Below are positions 33,350-42,761 of a stretch of DNA of 51,170 bases, in pieces. Numbering within the stretch: the stretch's first letter is position 1; each line of letters opens with the position of its first letter. Both the position numbers and the translations under genes were made by a program. The DNA is from Prevotella sp. (GTDB lineage: Bacteria; Bacteroidota; Bacteroidia; Bacteroidales; Bacteroidaceae), in assembly GCA_017475005.1 (NCBI GenBank), contig JAFVGI010000035.1, positions 1 to 51,170 of the forward strand, in the 5' to 3' direction. The notes below the pieces were generated by a model that was given only the letters and a program-made list of their open reading frames with translations, did no database searches and was not told the DNA's origin.

Positions 33350-35571
33350 GTGCCTTTAATAACCTTTTTCCCATCGATGATATATATGCCGTCACGTAAT
33401 TTTGAGACAGGCACAGGGCCGAGGCATCTTCCGTTGAGGTCATAGACAACGCCTTGCTGCCTGTTCTTCACACCGTTTACCGCAGGCACGCCAACGGGGG
33501 CTGGCTCCACATAGTCTATCTTGCTCAGGCGGCTGCTCGGCGCAGCATTTGCCTTGAAGGTAATGTTGAACACAAGGTATGCCTTTGCCGTTTTTTCGGA
33601 AGCATCAATATATCTCAGCAACTCCCTGATGGTACGCGTAGTGCCGTCAGGGTTGGCACCGGGGTACTGTCCGACGAGTGCGCTCTTGGTGGATTTCGTA
33701 AACTCGGCAAAGACACTGCCGTTGCTGCCATACGATATAGCAGAGCCGGAGGCATTGAACCAATGGCCGAAATCGCCGTTCGTCGTCTTACCCAATGACT
33801 GCATCACGCCCCTTGCGGTGACAGGGAAATTCATGATAATGCCTTTCTTCTGGCTGCTGCTATAGGTCTGGACACTATTGAAAATATCATCTCCCGACAT
33901 CTGGAAAGCAGTACACAGCGCATTGAGTCCGCTGCCGGCAAAGGTGACAGTCGTACCGTCATAGCCGTTGGTGGGCGGCAGTACGACATCATAGGTAAGG
34001 GTGACATCAGCTATCTCCCTTCCGTCTATAACCATCTCGAATTCAGGCTCTGCCTCATCAACGGTAATGCTTTTTGCCGTAGTGCCCACAAGCTCAAACT
34101 GGTATGGCCACTGGTCGTCATTGACAATATTCTCATCCCAACGGTGACAAACATATCTGTCTAACGACGGAGTAACGACAAGGAACATACGCGAGGTTCC
34201 GGAAGGGACGATTGCCGTTATCTCTTCCGTCTTTTCGTCCTGACCCTGACAATGTACTATGCCATCATCATAGTATTCCGTCGTGCCGTCAGTCTTATAG
34301 AAAGCATATCCCACGCGAAAGCCACGGGCCGAGGGCTGGCTCACCGTATTATAGTTCTTCACATTGGCAGCAACAAGGCTGTTGGCAACGCCATTGTTAT
34401 ACACACCAGGGTCACCAGTAGCGAGGGCACAGCCAGGAACAAGTCCCGTAAGGCGCGTCGTCACACTCTCGCCAGCAGCAGGCACAGAGATTTCTATGAC
34501 GTTGAATCCCGCACACTGGGGAGTACTTGAATATGACACCTGGTACATCTCCTCTCCTACCCTGACGGCATGATAGTCGAACCTGCCAATATAGTTGTTA
34601 CGGTAGTTCTTGGCAGCGGTGAAATCAAATGTAGCACAATGCATGGCATAGTCGTGGTAGCGTTCAAAGAACTGTTCTGCCGTCAGTCCCTTCAGAGCCA
34701 TATATGCCATACAGAAGTCACTCGCCAGACCGTCGGTCTGTCCCGTCATAGGCTGATTCCATATCTGCCCCACCATAGTCATATCTTTATAGTAGTCGCA
34801 GAGGTAGTAGTGGAACCAATAGGATTGGTAGCGCATCCATTCGTGCGAGAAGGCATAGTTGGCACAGTTACCGAACAGCGGATAGCTCTGGCTGAACACT
34901 TCCGCAGGATAGGCATTGGCAGCTTGCCACTGAGCCGTCTGTTCCCATATACCCTGTCCGTTGCCACAGCGCAGATGGAAGCCTGTATTCACCGTCGATG
35001 ACTCGCTATGGTTGCCTGCTTCAGCAAAGCACATATAATGAAACGCATGGCCAATCTCATGAGCCACTGTATGACCGATGGGCTTGCATGTTGAAGGATT
35101 TATCCATAATGCCGGTATCACATAGTCATATCCGCCACCGTATGCCATCCAGGTCTCAGTATGGATAAGGCATATTATGCACTTATATTTCGACATCGTA
35201 GCCGACTTCTCCGGATCAACAAAGCCGAGGTCATCGGTATATAGCTTATAGAACTCCTCAGCTCGTCCCAGCATATAGTCGATATCCACATAGTAGAAGT
35301 CCGACGAAGCCAGTTTGTCAGGCGCCGTGGTTCCATATTCGCTTGACCAGAACACCACAAAGTTTTCGCTCTCGCGAGAGCGTGCAAGGCTATATGACAC
35401 CCCGTCATATGTGTATTCACCGGTAGAAGAATCATAACCGTTCTTCCACACACCAGGAAGATACAGGCCCTTCTCGCCCGTTTCAGCATTGTATGCACGA
35501 ATCTCATTGTAAGCATGTGCCGTCATCAAAGTCAGTACGGCAAGAATTGTTATTAAGACAATCTTCTTCAT
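33337..35571 (-). CDS. Secreted zinc metallopeptidase-like protein (DUF6055 type) with T9SS-like tail
   Basis: A 744-residue secreted protein: signal peptide cut after AHA (residues 18-20). Residues about 75-330 hold a gluzincin-type motif HTVAHEIGHAFHY (His171, Glu172, His175) with a likely third ligand in GIWEQTAQW about 40 residues on. I recall this as DUF6055, found in Bacteroidetes. A beta-rich middle (360-500) is followed by a domain (about 510-690) that may be DUF4859. The last 60 residues (GVVYDLNGRCLG... then GIYIIDGKKVIK) resemble a type IX secretion sorting domain. It follows the clostripain-type lipoprotein by 46 bp on the same strand, giving a two-protease unit. Confidence 0.82.
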   Translation of the reverse strand: MKKIVLITILAVLTLMTAHAYNEIRAYNAETGEKGLYLPGVWKNGYDSSTGEYTYDGVSYSLARSRESENFVVFWSSEYGTTAPDKLASSDFYYVDIDYMLGRAEEFYKLYTDDLGFVDPEKSATMSKYKCIICLIHTETWMAYGGGYDYVIPALWINPSTCKPIGHTVAHEIGHAFHYMCFAEAGNHSESSTVNTGFHLRCGNGQGIWEQTAQWQAANAYPAEVFSQSYPLFGNCANYAFSHEWMRYQSYWFHYYLCDYYKDMTMVGQIWNQPMTGQTDGLASDFCMAYMALKGLTAEQFFERYHDYAMHCATFDFTAAKNYRNNYIGRFDYHAVRVGEEMYQVSYSSTPQCAGFNVIEISVPAAGESVTTRLTGLVPGCALATGDPGVYNNGVANSLVAANVKNYNTVSQPSARGFRVGYAFYKTDGTTEYYDDGIVHCQGQDEKTEEITAIVPSGTSRMFLVVTPSLDRYVCHRWDENIVNDDQWPYQFELVGTTAKSITVDEAEPEFEMVIDGREIADVTLTYDVVLPPTNGYDGTTVTFAGSGLNALCTAFQMSGDDIFNSVQTYSSSQKKGIIMNFPVTARGVMQSLGKTTNGDFGHWFNASGSAISYGSNGSVFAEFTKSTKSALVGQYPGANPDGTTRTIRELLRYIDASEKTAKAYLVFNITFKANAAPSSRLSKIDYVEPAPVGVPAVNGVKNRQQGVVYDLNGRCLGPVPVSKLRDGIYIIDGKKVIKGTSKP

Positions 35572-35617
35572 ACTATGATTGCCATCTTTCCTATTTTGAA
35601 TATTTGTTAGGAGTTAA

Positions 35618-37153
35618 TTATGGGCAATTAAATGGTGGGTTGCCTGTTGGGAAATGAGTATTTGTCTCCAACCACTTTGACCATCCTGTGGTTTTATCAA
35701 AGGCTGTCGTTCTATAAGAATTATCCCATGCTCTATTTGCATCACGAGGTTCCTCTGTATCTAGTTCACATGTACTTTCTCCAGGGGTGTAATAATAATA
35801 ATAACCATTGCTTTCGTTACAACTTATCTTTCCCGCACTATTTGGAATATCCGCACGCAATAATACTAACCCACCTACCTTGGCACCGAGGTTTACGGTA
35901 TAAGATAGTTTCTGATATTCCATACTGCTTAGATCCTCCAGCACCTTGTTTGTATAGTAATGACATACCTGTGCATTCTCCATTGCTGACTTCAGTGTTG
36001 CTGCTACATCATTCATGTTTGCATTTCCCTTTGCCAGCCAATGAACATACTGTCCAATGTCATACAAACTGTAGCCAACAGCTGGTTGATAACAATTGTT
36101 AGCAGCTTTCTGAAGATCATCATCTGCAAAATGGCCTGCGTTATACTCACTGATAAGCTTATCTGTAAAAGCTTTCACAGCAGTAGGGACTGTAGCCCTG
36201 AACTTTGCTGTATTTGTCAGTAGCCAGTCGCAACGCTTTGGAGTATTTTCAGGCACAAACTTTGCATTATTGTCGCCTTCTGTCATTGAGTTATACATAT
36301 TCTGAATGGTGCTATTCAGATAACTACTCATGTTTTTCTCAAAGATAGCATCATTGTCAGCACCCCTCAAGGAGTTTACTAATTCTGTGTAGTTACCGCC
36401 ATTCGAGATATGAGAAGATGCCATTACATAATCTGTCTCATTCATTACCTCAGTTATTACCTCAATATTATTCATCAAACAAGCATCGAAGTTTATCATC
36501 TTCACATGCCTCATGTTCGAATTCTTTATACCATCACGGATGTCGCATATCGAAATAGATTTTTCACCTTGGAATTTGTCTGAAACAATAGCTCGGGTCT
36601 TAGGATAATCAGCCCATACTGCGTATCCGCTACCATGATCACTGAACAGCAGGATATAATTCTTTGCAGGAGCCACACGCTGACAGTAGTTGATGAACGA
36701 TGTTATACTGTCTGAACGATATATCTGTGAATTTTGTTGCTGACTGCCATAGAGCATGTTCTCATTGAAATACTCTAATACACCGTTTGCATTGATATGG
36801 CTCGGCAGCAACTCAAAACGATACAGTCCACCAGCAACACCACATGGAACATAATTTTGTTCTTCCTTTTGTTTATCAAGACCTGCCTGTGTGGAGTACT
36901 TATACTGTACAATAAAGCGCACCTGTTTGTCAGAAGCCTGCAAAGCCTTTGCCGCCTTTAACAAATCATTTTCGGTCTCACAATCCAAGTTCTCACCACC
37001 AGCAGAATAGAACATTATTGTGTAATCCACAGGTGTGTTATCTCTTGGTGGTATCGGTACTGGTGAACTATCACTACTTGAACAGGATACAATTGCGAAG
37101 CTCCCAGCTACCGCTGTGACCATCATCCAAAGAATACTTTTAATCTTAATCAT
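35618..37153 (-). CDS. Clostripain-family (C11) cysteine peptidase lipoprotein
   Basis: A 511-residue lipoprotein: signal peptide and lipobox AIVSC near residues 20-24, then a Ser/Pro linker. The C11 dyad is visible as His in LLFSDHGSGYAVW and Cys in MINFDACLMNNIEV. C11 enzymes cut after basic residues and often need activation by cleavage. The protein is AT-richer than neighbours and is the first gene of the protease pair. Its promoter is TTTG (37311-37314), a 22-base spacer and TACATTTG (37281-37288). Confidence 0.93.
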   Translation of the reverse strand: MIKIKSILWMMVTAVAGSFAIVSCSSSDSSPVPIPPRDNTPVDYTIMFYSAGGENLDCETENDLLKAAKALQASDKQVRFIVQYKYSTQAGLDKQKEEQNYVPCGVAGGLYRFELLPSHINANGVLEYFNENMLYGSQQQNSQIYRSDSITSFINYCQRVAPAKNYILLFSDHGSGYAVWADYPKTRAIVSDKFQGEKSISICDIRDGIKNSNMRHVKMINFDACLMNNIEVITEVMNETDYVMASSHISNGGNYTELVNSLRGADNDAIFEKNMSSYLNSTIQNMYNSMTEGDNNAKFVPENTPKRCDWLLTNTAKFRATVPTAVKAFTDKLISEYNAGHFADDDLQKAANNCYQPAVGYSLYDIGQYVHWLAKGNANMNDVAATLKSAMENAQVCHYYTNKVLEDLSSMEYQKLSYTVNLGAKVGGLVLLRADIPNSAGKISCNESNGYYYYYTPGESTCELDTEEPRDANRAWDNSYRTTAFDKTTGWSKWLETNTHFPTGNPPFNCP

Positions 37154-37280
37154 AATTGAATTATTTAGGAATATTGTTTATTTTCTTTCAACCACATTTA
37201 CCAAACGCCTCCGGGGGTGTCAACGACTGGATCTTCTGGTTCGGTAGTGACAGGATTTAGATTTGCACTATTTTATGGCG

Positions 37281-37314
37281 CAAATGTACTACTTTTTTTC
37301 TTATTCGCAACAAA
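37281..37314 (-). promoter_or_regulatory. Promoter of the protease pair
   Basis: On the minus strand TTTG, a 22-base spacer and TACATTTG; a leader of about 120 bases precedes the ATG at 37153. Confidence 0.65.
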
Positions 37315-37339
37315 AGAGAAATATTTTTTTCTCTTTTTC

Positions 37340-37370
37340 TTGCATTTCTCAAAACTTAATTGTAACTTTG
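37340..37370 (+). promoter_or_regulatory. Promoter of the small membrane protein and greA
   Basis: TTG (37340-37342), a 20-base spacer and TAACTTTG (37363-37370). The ATG at 37382 is 11 bases after it. Confidence 0.75.
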
Positions 37371-37381
37371 CAAATTCAGAT

Positions 37382-37636
37382 ATGAAGAAAATTAAATTAT
37401 GGTTACAGTCGCTATCATTCCGTACTGGGGTGATAGTTTTATTGTGTTGCATACCTTTTTATATATTATCTTTTGCCCAGATGCTGTTACCCATCAGCGT
37501 AGCGGCAAAAGGTGTGCTATGGGGAGTACTCTTCGGATTGGCAAAAACCTGCCAGTATGGAGGGTTGACAATTCTTGGAGTAGAAGGATATAAACGGCTG
37601 AAAGTAGCCATTAAAGGTCAAAAGTTTGAGGTCTAA
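37382..37636 (+). CDS. Small conserved membrane protein upstream of greA
   Basis: An 84-residue protein with two predicted membrane segments (about residues 14-34 and 38-62) between a Lys-rich N-terminus and a basic C-terminal tail (GVEGYKRLKVAIKG). I do not know its function; I recall similar short proteins in Prevotella. The ATG at 37382 was chosen over an open extension to 37217 because the promoter lies directly upstream and would be inside a longer version. It ends 16 bp before greA and should be co-transcribed with it. Confidence 0.75.
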   Translation: MKKIKLWLQSLSFRTGVIVLLCCIPFYILSFAQMLLPISVAAKGVLWGVLFGLAKTCQYGGLTILGVEGYKRLKVAIKGQKFEV

Positions 37637-37652
37637 GGTCAAGGGTTATCAA

Positions 37653-38117
37653 ATGGAATACATGTCACAAGAAGGCTACGACAAGCTAGTAGCGGAACTG
37701 GAACACATGGAGAAGGTAGAACTTCCCCAGGTGAAGGATGCTATTGCAGAAGCACGTGCCCAAGGCGACCTAAGCGAGAACTTTGAGTATCATGCTGCAA
37801 AGCGTGAGCAGGGACGACTCTTGAGCAGAATACGCTTCAAGCAGAGAGTACTCGAGCATGCAAGGGTGATAGATATGTCATTACTCGGCAGCGACAAAGT
37901 AGGACTGCTAAGTAAGGTGACAATAACAAATATGGGGAACAATGCCACAATGACTTATACAATTGTGAGTCCTCACGAGGCAAATATGAGCGAAGGGAAG
38001 ATTTCGATTAAATCCCCTATAGCACAGGCTTTACTAAACAGAAAAGTAGGCGACACTGTCACGGTACGTGTTCCGGCAGGAATGCTGAATCTCAGAATTG
38101 AGAATATCACCCTGTAA
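37653..38117 (+). CDS. greA: Transcription elongation factor GreA
   Basis: A 154-residue factor that enters the RNA polymerase secondary channel and makes stalled complexes cut their transcript. It starts MEYMSQEGYDKL, the usual GreA beginning, and has the coiled-coil acidic tip in ARAQGDLSENFEYHAAKREQ, followed by the FKBP-like C-terminal domain. The ATG at 37653 was preferred to one at 37626, which would overlap the upstream gene and add nine unusual residues. Confidence 0.96.
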   Translation: MEYMSQEGYDKLVAELEHMEKVELPQVKDAIAEARAQGDLSENFEYHAAKREQGRLLSRIRFKQRVLEHARVIDMSLLGSDKVGLLSKVTITNMGNNATMTYTIVSPHEANMSEGKISIKSPIAQALLNRKVGDTVTVRVPAGMLNLRIENITL

Positions 38118-38126
38118 CACAAATGA

Positions 38127-38165
38127 AAAGCGTAGCATGCAACAACATACTACGCTTTTTTTATT
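38127..38165. terminator. Terminator between convergent greA and the DUF5686 gene
   Basis: AAAAGCGTAG (38127-38136) and CTACGCTTTT (38151-38160) form a 10-bp stem followed by a T-run on the plus strand; four T residues follow on the minus strand. Confidence 0.88.
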
Positions 38166-40765
38166 TAGAATGTCAGCCTGAAACCGAAGCGGACACCATT
38201 TTTGGAAGCTGTCGGCAAGTTGAGATAGTTGAAACGATGCACGTATTCTATCTGCAATAGTTTGAAGATATTGTGGATGCCCACACGCAATTCGCAATAC
38301 GGAACATGAGTATTCATGACATAGGCTCTTTCCGGGAATTCCATCAATCTACTTATATCTATGCCCTGAGCAATTGCTTCAGCAGGGTTGTTCTTATCTG
38401 ACAATCCACCATAGAGTACGTTGAAGCCTATCAGTTCACGCCATTGCAGCTCCTTGAGGAATGGTATGCGGTTGAATATCTTACCGTTTAAGTCCCACTC
38501 CATCATCAATGAAACGTACTTATCATTGAGGAACTCCATATTGTTTATCAACTCGAAGGTCTCGCGCTGCCATATATAAGAGATGTTGGCAGCAGGAGCT
38601 ATGAGCAATGGGAATGGTACCTGGCTCCATTGTCTGCCTCCCTTCAGATAGAAGTCCATCTTACCCCACGACTTTAGCCACTGACGATAATAGACACTTG
38701 CCTCGGTAACGTGGTAATTATACTGTCCTCCAAGGAGTCCCTTGATACCCATAGTATGCCTAAGTTTGAAGATTGGAGAGTCTCGATTTGCAGGACTGCG
38801 TTTCTGCTTAGAGTTGATATATGTCTGACCAGGAGAATAGCTGGCCTGCAGATAGACTTCCGTAAATCGGAAGGAACCTCTGTCGTTCTCTGTAACAATG
38901 AAATTAGGATCGCTGAATTTCTTGAAGAACAAATCGCCAGCAGCTTCCTGATATTCAGCACGGATGCCTCCAGCAATAGCGAAGCCCCAGTCTTCCTCAC
39001 GCTCAAAGTCGAGATTCTGGCGTTTATAGTATGCCATATTCATCACCTTGCTCCAACGGATTGAGGCGAAGACATTATCCTTATCAACATTCAAGAACTT
39101 ATCTGAAGGTGAACATATGTCATAGGTACTGGTGAATGAGATGTTACGACGTGGGAACTCATCAGGAGTGTATTGTTTCTTATTAAAGGAATAGGTGACA
39201 GTAGCTCCATAGTAGTTATTGTTTGTCTTGAAGCCGTGAGCCAAATATCCTTTCAAGAAGAGGTGGTGGTTCAGATTGCCTGTTGTCTGTCCTGACAGAC
39301 GGAAGCGGAAGCCGTCAATACTATTAGTGGAAAGCATAGAGTTGACTGGACCGATATCAAACTTACTTGGATTTGGGTCCTTGGTTGTCTCTATATAGTT
39401 CTCCAATACAGCTTTCAAGCCTACGAGGAGCCATCCGAAGCCCTTGGTACTCTTCATTCCCTTTATGAACTTGTCCATGCCTTCCTCACCGCTGGTCAGA
39501 GCCACCTCGCGGTTGTCTTCCCAGTATTCCTTATCTCGCATCTCGCTATAAGGGTCACGTTTCTCCAACGCTTTTCCCCTAAAGACCTTTTCATCAATGG
39601 GAGCAAAGGAGTAGTCATTGCGTCGTGATGTTCGAGTAATCTGGAAATCTCCTGTCCTCTCCCCTATCAAGGCGAGTTCTACAAGCATATCGTTAACATT
39701 GAGAACCCAATCGCCAGAAGAGAGTTTCAGATACTCCTGATCAATGGACATATTACGGACGAAGTTTACATCTGAACGTTTCGGAATGCTCAGGTGTACT
39801 TTCTTGACATGCAGTGTGGAGTCGTTGATAATCCATATATCACCCCGGAAACCAAAGTCCTGCTGATTATTGGGAAGGAAGCTAACTTGTATGCAAGAGT
39901 CGCCTCTGACATCAAGAGTATCGACGATGTAGAAACGATAGAAACTGATAGCATCCCTGCCAATTGGAGAGGTAAATGGATATTGCAGCAGGCGAACCTG
40001 ATCGTCATATATATCTACTTCTGTAAATACATCCGCTGCCATCTTGGTGAAGATATCTCCTGTCTCTATGAGGTCATTGACACCTGTACTATGTTCCGCG
40101 TCTACATAGATACGCTCCTTTTTAGGGTCTTTACGATAGTACTTATGGAATATCTTCTCTGTTGTAATGACAGGAAGTACATTCTTTCCTGTAAGCGGAC
40201 TTTTCTCCACCTGCTCCTTCAGCCAAGGCTTGCGAGAATATTTACCAGAGTCGAGAGTCGCCTGGGAAATATCATTAAGAGCTATAGTAAGACGTTCGTA
40301 ATTGCGATACTGATAGAAGTCTTTGTTCTCTAACTTTGTCTGCTGTTTCTTTGCAATAACACGACGCATAAGTTCCACTGCCGGATTCTCCTTGCGGGAA
40401 TAACGCACCTTCTTTGCCTTCACTACCACCTCGTCAAGGTTGTGGGTGTCAGACTTCAGCTTTACAACAAGGTTGTTTGTTTTGTCGCCGATATACACGT
40501 TCTTCGCCTTGTAACCCACGGCAGAGAAAGTGATGTACATACCACTGTGACGAGCTATAGAGAACATACCCCACCCGTCCGAAATAGTTGAGACATGACT
40601 ACCCTTATATTTCAAACTGACATAAGACAAGCTGTCGCCAGTATCGGCATCAACAACGACACCGCGTACTGCCTGCGCCAAAGCCGGTACAGACATTATC
40701 ATAGCAAAGAGGTAAACAAACAGACCTCTAAGAAACAACATTCTATTATTTATTGCATTATTCAT
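38165..40765 (-). CDS. DUF5686 outer-membrane protein with carboxypeptidase-like regulatory domain
   Basis: An 866-residue protein with a signal peptide (cut after ALAQA near residue 30). Residues 31-115 are a carboxypeptidase-regulatory-like beta domain (VRGVVVDADTGDSLSYVSL) typical of Bacteroidetes outer-membrane proteins. The rest is the DUF5686 region, ending in strands consistent with a barrel and a terminal Phe (FGFRLTF). Its function is unknown. The ATG at 40765 overlaps the stop of the upstream permease (ATGAATAA), which points to translational coupling with the efflux operon; a start at 40741 is possible. Confidence 0.85.
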   Translation of the reverse strand: MNNAINNRMLFLRGLFVYLFAMIMSVPALAQAVRGVVVDADTGDSLSYVSLKYKGSHVSTISDGWGMFSIARHSGMYITFSAVGYKAKNVYIGDKTNNLVVKLKSDTHNLDEVVVKAKKVRYSRKENPAVELMRRVIAKKQQTKLENKDFYQYRNYERLTIALNDISQATLDSGKYSRKPWLKEQVEKSPLTGKNVLPVITTEKIFHKYYRKDPKKERIYVDAEHSTGVNDLIETGDIFTKMAADVFTEVDIYDDQVRLLQYPFTSPIGRDAISFYRFYIVDTLDVRGDSCIQVSFLPNNQQDFGFRGDIWIINDSTLHVKKVHLSIPKRSDVNFVRNMSIDQEYLKLSSGDWVLNVNDMLVELALIGERTGDFQITRTSRRNDYSFAPIDEKVFRGKALEKRDPYSEMRDKEYWEDNREVALTSGEEGMDKFIKGMKSTKGFGWLLVGLKAVLENYIETTKDPNPSKFDIGPVNSMLSTNSIDGFRFRLSGQTTGNLNHHLFLKGYLAHGFKTNNNYYGATVTYSFNKKQYTPDEFPRRNISFTSTYDICSPSDKFLNVDKDNVFASIRWSKVMNMAYYKRQNLDFEREEDWGFAIAGGIRAEYQEAAGDLFFKKFSDPNFIVTENDRGSFRFTEVYLQASYSPGQTYINSKQKRSPANRDSPIFKLRHTMGIKGLLGGQYNYHVTEASVYYRQWLKSWGKMDFYLKGGRQWSQVPFPLLIAPAANISYIWQRETFELINNMEFLNDKYVSLMMEWDLNGKIFNRIPFLKELQWRELIGFNVLYGGLSDKNNPAEAIAQGIDISRLMEFPERAYVMNTHVPYCELRVGIHNIFKLLQIEYVHRFNYLNLPTASKNGVRFGFRLTF

Positions 40766-41981
40766 ATCGTATTGCTTCAATAGGATCCATGCGTGCAGCT
40801 TTCTGTGCCGGGAAATAGCCAAAGCCTACACCAATGAGTGTGCAGACGATAAATGACACCACGATAGACCACATCGGGATACTTGTGGGCAAGCCGAACA
40901 ACAGATTAGCTCCTGTGGAGAGCAGTGTCCCAAGTCCGATACCGAGGATTCCTCCTGTAACTGATATTATTATCGATTCAATAAGAAACTGATTCGAGAT
41001 ATCGATACCTCGTGCTCCTACCGACATACGCAAACCTATTTCCTTGGTACGCTCTGTTACCGACACAAGCATGATATTCATAATACCGATACCGGCCACA
41101 AGGAGCGAAAAGGCTGCTGCAACAACAAGGATGAGGGTGACAGTATCCATTGTAGAAGACATCGTCTCCATAATCTCTTGCTGGGAACGAATAGTAAAAT
41201 CTTCCTCGCCATCAGCCTTTATCTTATGCTGCTCACGAAGTATGGCTGTCAGTTCCTTTATAGCGTCTTCTGTCATCTCCTCTGTAATAGCAGAACAGTT
41301 GATAGTAGAGAACCATGTTTGAGCCGTAAGACGCTTCATGACAGTAGTGTATGGAGTGATACAAAGGTTATCCTGGTCCATACCGAAGGAGTTGTAACCC
41401 TTGCTTTTCAACACACCTATAACCCTAAAAGGAATACTCTTGAAACGCACCATCTTGCCGACTGGATCATGACCAGAGGGGAAGAGTTCATCAGCAACAG
41501 TCTTTCCGATAACGCAGACCTTAGCAGCCTTTTTGATGTCTTCATCCGTAAAGGCAGAACCATTTGATATCTCCCATTGCTTGATGTCAAAGTATTCAGT
41601 ACTCTCGCCATACATGGTGGTACTGGTATTGTTGTTGCCGTTGATAATCTGTCCAGAAGAGGTTACTTCTGGCGATACATAGGTGCAATATTTTGCATCT
41701 TCCTTTATCTTCTCGTAGTCATCCGGCTTCAGTGTCTGCATAGCAGAAGGATCTTGACGTACACCGCCAGGACCTCTGTCGGCACCAGGACGTATCATAA
41801 TGATGTTTGAGCCCATCTGCGAGATATTCTGACGGATAGACTCCTTGGAACCCTGTCCTATGGCCATCATAACTATAACGGCAGCAACACCGATGATGAT
41901 ACCCAACATCGAGAGGAAAGAGCGGAACTTATTATTTGCAATGGCCTTGATGGCCACCTTCAGTAAGTTTACGAAATTCAT
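40758..41981 (-). CDS. MacB-type ABC transporter permease (FtsX family)
   Basis: A 407-residue inner-membrane protein with the MacB/FtsX layout: one membrane segment near 22-42 (LGIIIGVAAVIVMMA), a large periplasmic domain (about 45-275) and three segments near the end. The ending RMDPIEAIRYE is the family's usual C-terminus. Together with the ATPase gene upstream it would form the two-polypeptide equivalent of MacB, which drives efflux or lipoprotein-like substrates from the periplasm through a TolC channel. Confidence 0.93.
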   Translation of the reverse strand: MNFVNLLKVAIKAIANNKFRSFLSMLGIIIGVAAVIVMMAIGQGSKESIRQNISQMGSNIIMIRPGADRGPGGVRQDPSAMQTLKPDDYEKIKEDAKYCTYVSPEVTSSGQIINGNNNTSTTMYGESTEYFDIKQWEISNGSAFTDEDIKKAAKVCVIGKTVADELFPSGHDPVGKMVRFKSIPFRVIGVLKSKGYNSFGMDQDNLCITPYTTVMKRLTAQTWFSTINCSAITEEMTEDAIKELTAILREQHKIKADGEEDFTIRSQQEIMETMSSTMDTVTLILVVAAAFSLLVAGIGIMNIMLVSVTERTKEIGLRMSVGARGIDISNQFLIESIIISVTGGILGIGLGTLLSTGANLLFGLPTSIPMWSIVVSFIVCTLIGVGFGYFPAQKAARMDPIEAIRYE

Positions 41982-41993
41982 CTATAATAAATA

Positions 41994-42743
41994 CTAATCG
42001 TCTTGTGGTGCTGGGAGTTGTGCTAATGCTTCCGCAGCAGATAATATATTTTCATTCTGCACATCTTCGCGTATCTTACCATCCCTGAGCATGATGTTTC
42101 TTGAAGAGTAATGTGCTATGTCTGGATTATGAGTTACAAAGATAATGGTGCGGCCCATAGAGTGGAGTTTCTGGAAGAGCACCAGCATCTCGAAGGATGT
42201 GCGGGTATCGAGGTTTCCCGTTGCCTCATCGGCAAGGATAACGGCAGGATTGTTGACAAGGGCTCTTGCTATCGCCACACGTTGCATCTGGCCACCAGAC
42301 ATCTGGTTACTCTTATGGTAGAGCCTGTCTCCAAGACCTACTTCATTGAGTGCCTTTATGGCTGCCTCACGACGCTGGGAAGCGCTATACTCGCTATTGT
42401 ACATGAGGGGCAACTCTACATTTTCAATAGATGTAGTCTTGGCGAGAAGATTATAGTTCTGGAATACAAAACCAATCTTCCTGTTGCGCAGTCGGGCACG
42501 CTGGCTCTTGGACATCTTCCTGACACTGACACCATCAAGATAATACTCACCAGAGGTGGGAGTATCGAGACAGCCAAGCTGATTGAGAAGCGTTGATTTT
42601 CCTGAGCCGGAGGTTCCCATGATGGTGACAAATTCGCCCTCATAAATCTTGAAGGAAACGCCGCGCAACGCCTTTACCACCTCGGTGCCTACCTTGAACT
42701 CACGACGAACATTGTCTAATTCTATAACTGCTTTCTTTTCCAT
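41994..42743 (-). CDS. MacB/LolD-type ABC transporter ATP-binding protein
   Basis: A 249-residue ATPase: Walker [10 protein letters not shown] near residues 43-51, Q-loop VFQNYNLL, signature MSGGQMQR, Walker [13 protein letters not shown] and the switch His in FVTHNPDIA. The C-terminal 25 residues are a short tail. It lies 12 bp before the permease gene and 18 bp after the fusion-protein gene, with which it forms a tripartite pump. Confidence 0.95.
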   Translation of the reverse strand: MEKKAVIELDNVRREFKVGTEVVKALRGVSFKIYEGEFVTIMGTSGSGKSTLLNQLGCLDTPTSGEYYLDGVSVRKMSKSQRARLRNRKIGFVFQNYNLLAKTTSIENVELPLMYNSEYSASQRREAAIKALNEVGLGDRLYHKSNQMSGGQMQRVAIARALVNNPAVILADEATGNLDTRTSFEMLVLFQKLHSMGRTIIFVTHNPDIAHYSSRNIMLRDGKIREDVQNENILSAAEALAQLPAPQDD

Positions 42744-42761
42744 TGGAGCAGGGTTGCGTTC

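Noticed and set aside
37217-37381. N-terminal extension of the small membrane protein
   Set aside because: It spans two divergent promoters; the ATG at 37382 is next to a matching promoter.
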